From positions 1-34,472 of the forward strand of contig JAYMSP010001232.1 of the NCBI GenBank assembly GCA_036897095.1: a stretch of 34,472 nucleotides of DNA, read 5' to 3'. The stretch comes from Plantago elongata. Its lineage: Eukaryota; Streptophyta; Magnoliopsida; Lamiales; Plantaginaceae. The translations under genes were made by a program, and so were the position numbers. Shown here piece by piece: positions 32,923 to 34,472 of this stretch (position 1 is its first letter; every line of letters begins with the position of its first letter). The notes under the pieces are model-generated. The model saw nothing but the letters and a program-made list of their open reading frames with translations, was not told where the DNA came from and searched no databases.

Positions 32923-33805
32923 CAGTATATTAAAAATCAACTCGGACCGGCTGGTCCAACCGTTCAGACCGGAAATTTCAAGGGAAATTGTTCGGTTAGA
33001 CAATTTGAACCGCTTACCTTGTGAACCGGACAGAACCGTAAAATCGGACGGTTTTTACTAAACTCGCATATGGCGACCTGGTTGGATGGGAATTAACTGG
33101 TTTTCTAATACTTCAATTAAAATGTTGAATTTGAGAATTGAACCTAGACCTTTTGTGTGAAAAGCTAGCACCTATACCACTTGGATACAACTTAATTATG
33201 GTACATTGTGGATGTTCTAAAAAGTATTTAATTGAAAAATCTCTTATAACACCTCATTCAAAACTACCAACTTTCAAAAGTAATTTGTTTATATCGTTAA
33301 AATTAATGTTGCACATCCTTTGTCAAAAGAATTTATAAACCTATGTATTAATAAACTATTTATTGTTGATCTAGTTGTATACATTTCTAGTTATATACAT
33401 TTTCTTGTTGATGTCATATTGTATTATTTACAAACTTTAACACCCTCCTAATTATAAGATAAAATGTTACATCTTTTTGCATACATATTAAAATAATTTT
33501 TTTCTTTATTAGTATTGTCAATAAAAATTTAAGAACTAAAAATTTGATCACTTAAATCTATATATTTAAAACTCTTTACACAAAATAAATGAATAATAAA
33601 ATAAAGTGGTTGTGTGCATATTGAATTGTCGAAAAAGGAATGAAAATATAGAATTTTTTAAATTCTTATATTAAATATATATATAAAAGTGAGAGGAATT
33701 ATATGCTTGTGTGTCGGGTCAATTATTGGTTTGACCGATTGAACTGATTGAACCAATATTTTTAGGTTGTCCGGTTTGATGATCGGTCCGGTTTTTCATA
33801 CATTG
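32923..33805. mobile_element. Non-autonomous hAT element nested in the MULE transposase
   Basis: 883 bp flanked by an exact 8-bp duplication GCAATATC (32915-32922 and 33806-33813). The ends are CAGTATATTAAAAA and, in reverse complement, CAATGTATGAAAAA, an imperfect 14-bp inverted repeat beginning CA, followed on both sides by CGGACCG. All are hAT hallmarks. No transposase frame inside. Removing it and one duplication copy joins FSLKCDIA to YSMGQLELV in one frame of the MULE protein. Confidence 0.9.
33131..33185 (-). repeat. tRNA-like promoter remnant within the hAT element
   Basis: On the minus strand GTGGTATAGGTG (A-box-like) and AGGTTCAATTCT (B-box-like) lie about 36 bp apart, the spacing of a tRNA-derived SINE head. 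There is no cloverleaf or poly(A). It could be an old SINE inside the hAT or chance. Confidence 0.35.
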
Positions 33806-33978
33806 GCAATATCACATTTGAGACTAAAACAAAAATTTTCAGAACTAGGAAGATTCTCTAATGCAGTAGTTATTACATCATTGAGAAGTTTGATGTGGTT
33901 ATACCTTTTGATGTTCACTTTCTCTAGTGTATATTGTTGCCCAGCATGGTATAACCTAATGTTGTATGTTCCAGCCAT

Positions 33979-34472
33979 TTTATTAGCAATACATATCACA
34001 AAAACATCACTCACACATACTAACCAACCACATCACAAAATTATTCAAAAAAAAACTCTATATCTGCGTCTAACACTCTATCTTTTTCGAAGGTTTATGC
34101 TATGAAACATGAGCAATCAACATTTAACAACACATACTTAAGAACATGAACCATTGCTCTGTCGATTTCAATTATTGCAGAGAAAAAAAGAAAAAAAACT
34201 TTTAAAGACCCTTTCTTTACGTTCGAAATCAACAATTCCAGTCTAAATTCTTCCTTCTAACTCTTTGTTCATCAAACGTACTACAATATCGACTATATCA
34301 AACGGCAAAATCGACGAGAAAAGCTTCAATTTTACCTCTGCAACAATGGCGACTTTTCGTCTCTCAGCAGCACTTGCAGAACAAAATCGTCCGGATAAAC
34401 CCCCAAACCTTCAATATATGTAGTCGGTGAGCTATTTGAACTCGATTCTAAGTAATTTCTATGGAAAATTTT
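33979..34472 (-). other. Upstream leader of the MULE transposase
   Basis: Sequence upstream of the transposase ATG. No second terminal repeat matching 28434-28560 is visible, so the element continues past the window edge. No other gene seen. Confidence 0.5.

Larger units (their letters stand above)
29638..33978 (-). pseudogene. mudrA-type MULE transposase, disrupted
   Basis: Minus strand, in order. An N-terminal domain starts at the ATG at 33978 (MAGTYNIRLYHAGQQYTLEK), is split by a hAT element, and continues DDDVKMMFDMNKKYIEVFLY (to about 32790). A threonine/proline and acidic low-complexity linker follows (32640-31840). The MuDR DNA-binding plug domain, FAVGDSFSDVKELGRRVKEY to GCIWRLHAS, spans about 31795-31640. 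The DDE core has FFDGCHMRGKFAG, PIAMAVVEAENKESWDFF (31240-31060) and CANHIYDNF. The SWIM finger is CDCKR, stop, then GIPCRHA (30335-30300), and the terminal knuckle is CSLCGLTGHTKRKC (about 30010-30050). The tail is Gly/Arg-rich. A 92-bp intron (30903-30994) and a 103-bp intron (29903-30005) have GT-AG borders. Stops near 31620, 31048, 30616 and 30333, and a frameshift near 31045, inactivate it. Confidence 0.9.
28434..34472 (-). mobile_element. Mutator-like element (MULE), partial, right end outside window
   Basis: The left terminus is the probable inverted repeat at 28434. Inside it, in order, are a small plus-strand gene, an intergenic stretch, and a minus-strand mudrA-type transposase. The right terminal repeat is not in the window. 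The element exceeds 6 kb, of which 883 bp is a nested hAT. It is broken by many stops, so it is non-autonomous now. Confidence 0.8.

Overview
This is plant nuclear DNA, almost certainly from a eudicot. It is AT-rich and intron-bearing, with one plant-type AP2/ERF gene surrounded by degraded plant transposable elements (Copia, LINE, tRNA-derived SINE, Stowaway, hAT and Mutator-like). I cannot name the genus from the sequence. Only one gene looks intact: an ethylene-response-factor transcription factor at 2801-3601, minus strand. Nearly everything else is transposon-derived.

Layout. Positions 1-1.9 kb hold a frameshifted DUF4283/zinc-knuckle pseudogene, the usual LINE ORF1 type. Two copies of a tiny tRNA-derived SINE follow (1982-2070 and 2201-2288), then the ERF gene. 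From 3.8 to 6.4 kb is gene-poor DNA with two adjacent Stowaway-like MITEs. Positions 6419-11775 are a full-length but dead Tork/TNT1-like Copia element on the minus strand, with about 530-bp LTRs. Positions 12155 to about 22150 are a second, heavily rearranged Copia element on the plus strand. It has a 5' LTR and primer-binding site, a gag interrupted by a 3457-bp nested insertion flanked by GTTTT, and an in-frame 624-bp tandem duplication of the integrase region. Its 3' side is broken and carries an inverted gag-leader segment fused to a direct gag segment at a 6-bp microhomology. Positions 22667-24724 are a solo-LTR-like element (TG...CA, near-perfect 5-bp flanking repeat) that resembles the 3457-bp insertion at its ends. 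A fragment of the same family lies inverted at 26453-26582.

Positions 27131-28054 are a LINE-tailed retro-insertion with a 9-bp target duplication. Beside it lies a third SINE (28113-28210, exact 10-bp duplication) whose 3' tail matches the LINE tail, which suggests a SINE/LINE partnership.

From 28434 to the right edge is a large Mutator-like element (MULE). It holds a terminal repeat and a small GRF-zinc-finger-like gene with a C-terminal membrane segment (28934-29291, plus strand). Converging on that gene is a two-intron mudrA-type transposase (29638-33978, minus strand). The transposase N-terminus is split by an 883-bp hAT element with an exact 8-bp target duplication (GCAATATC), and removing the element restores the reading frame.

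The most interesting points are the convergent transposase plus GRF/membrane-protein layout of the MULE, the shared SINE/LINE tails, the nested hAT, the rearranged Copia, and the solo-LTR-like family carrying its own promoter. None of the transposons looks capable of moving by itself.
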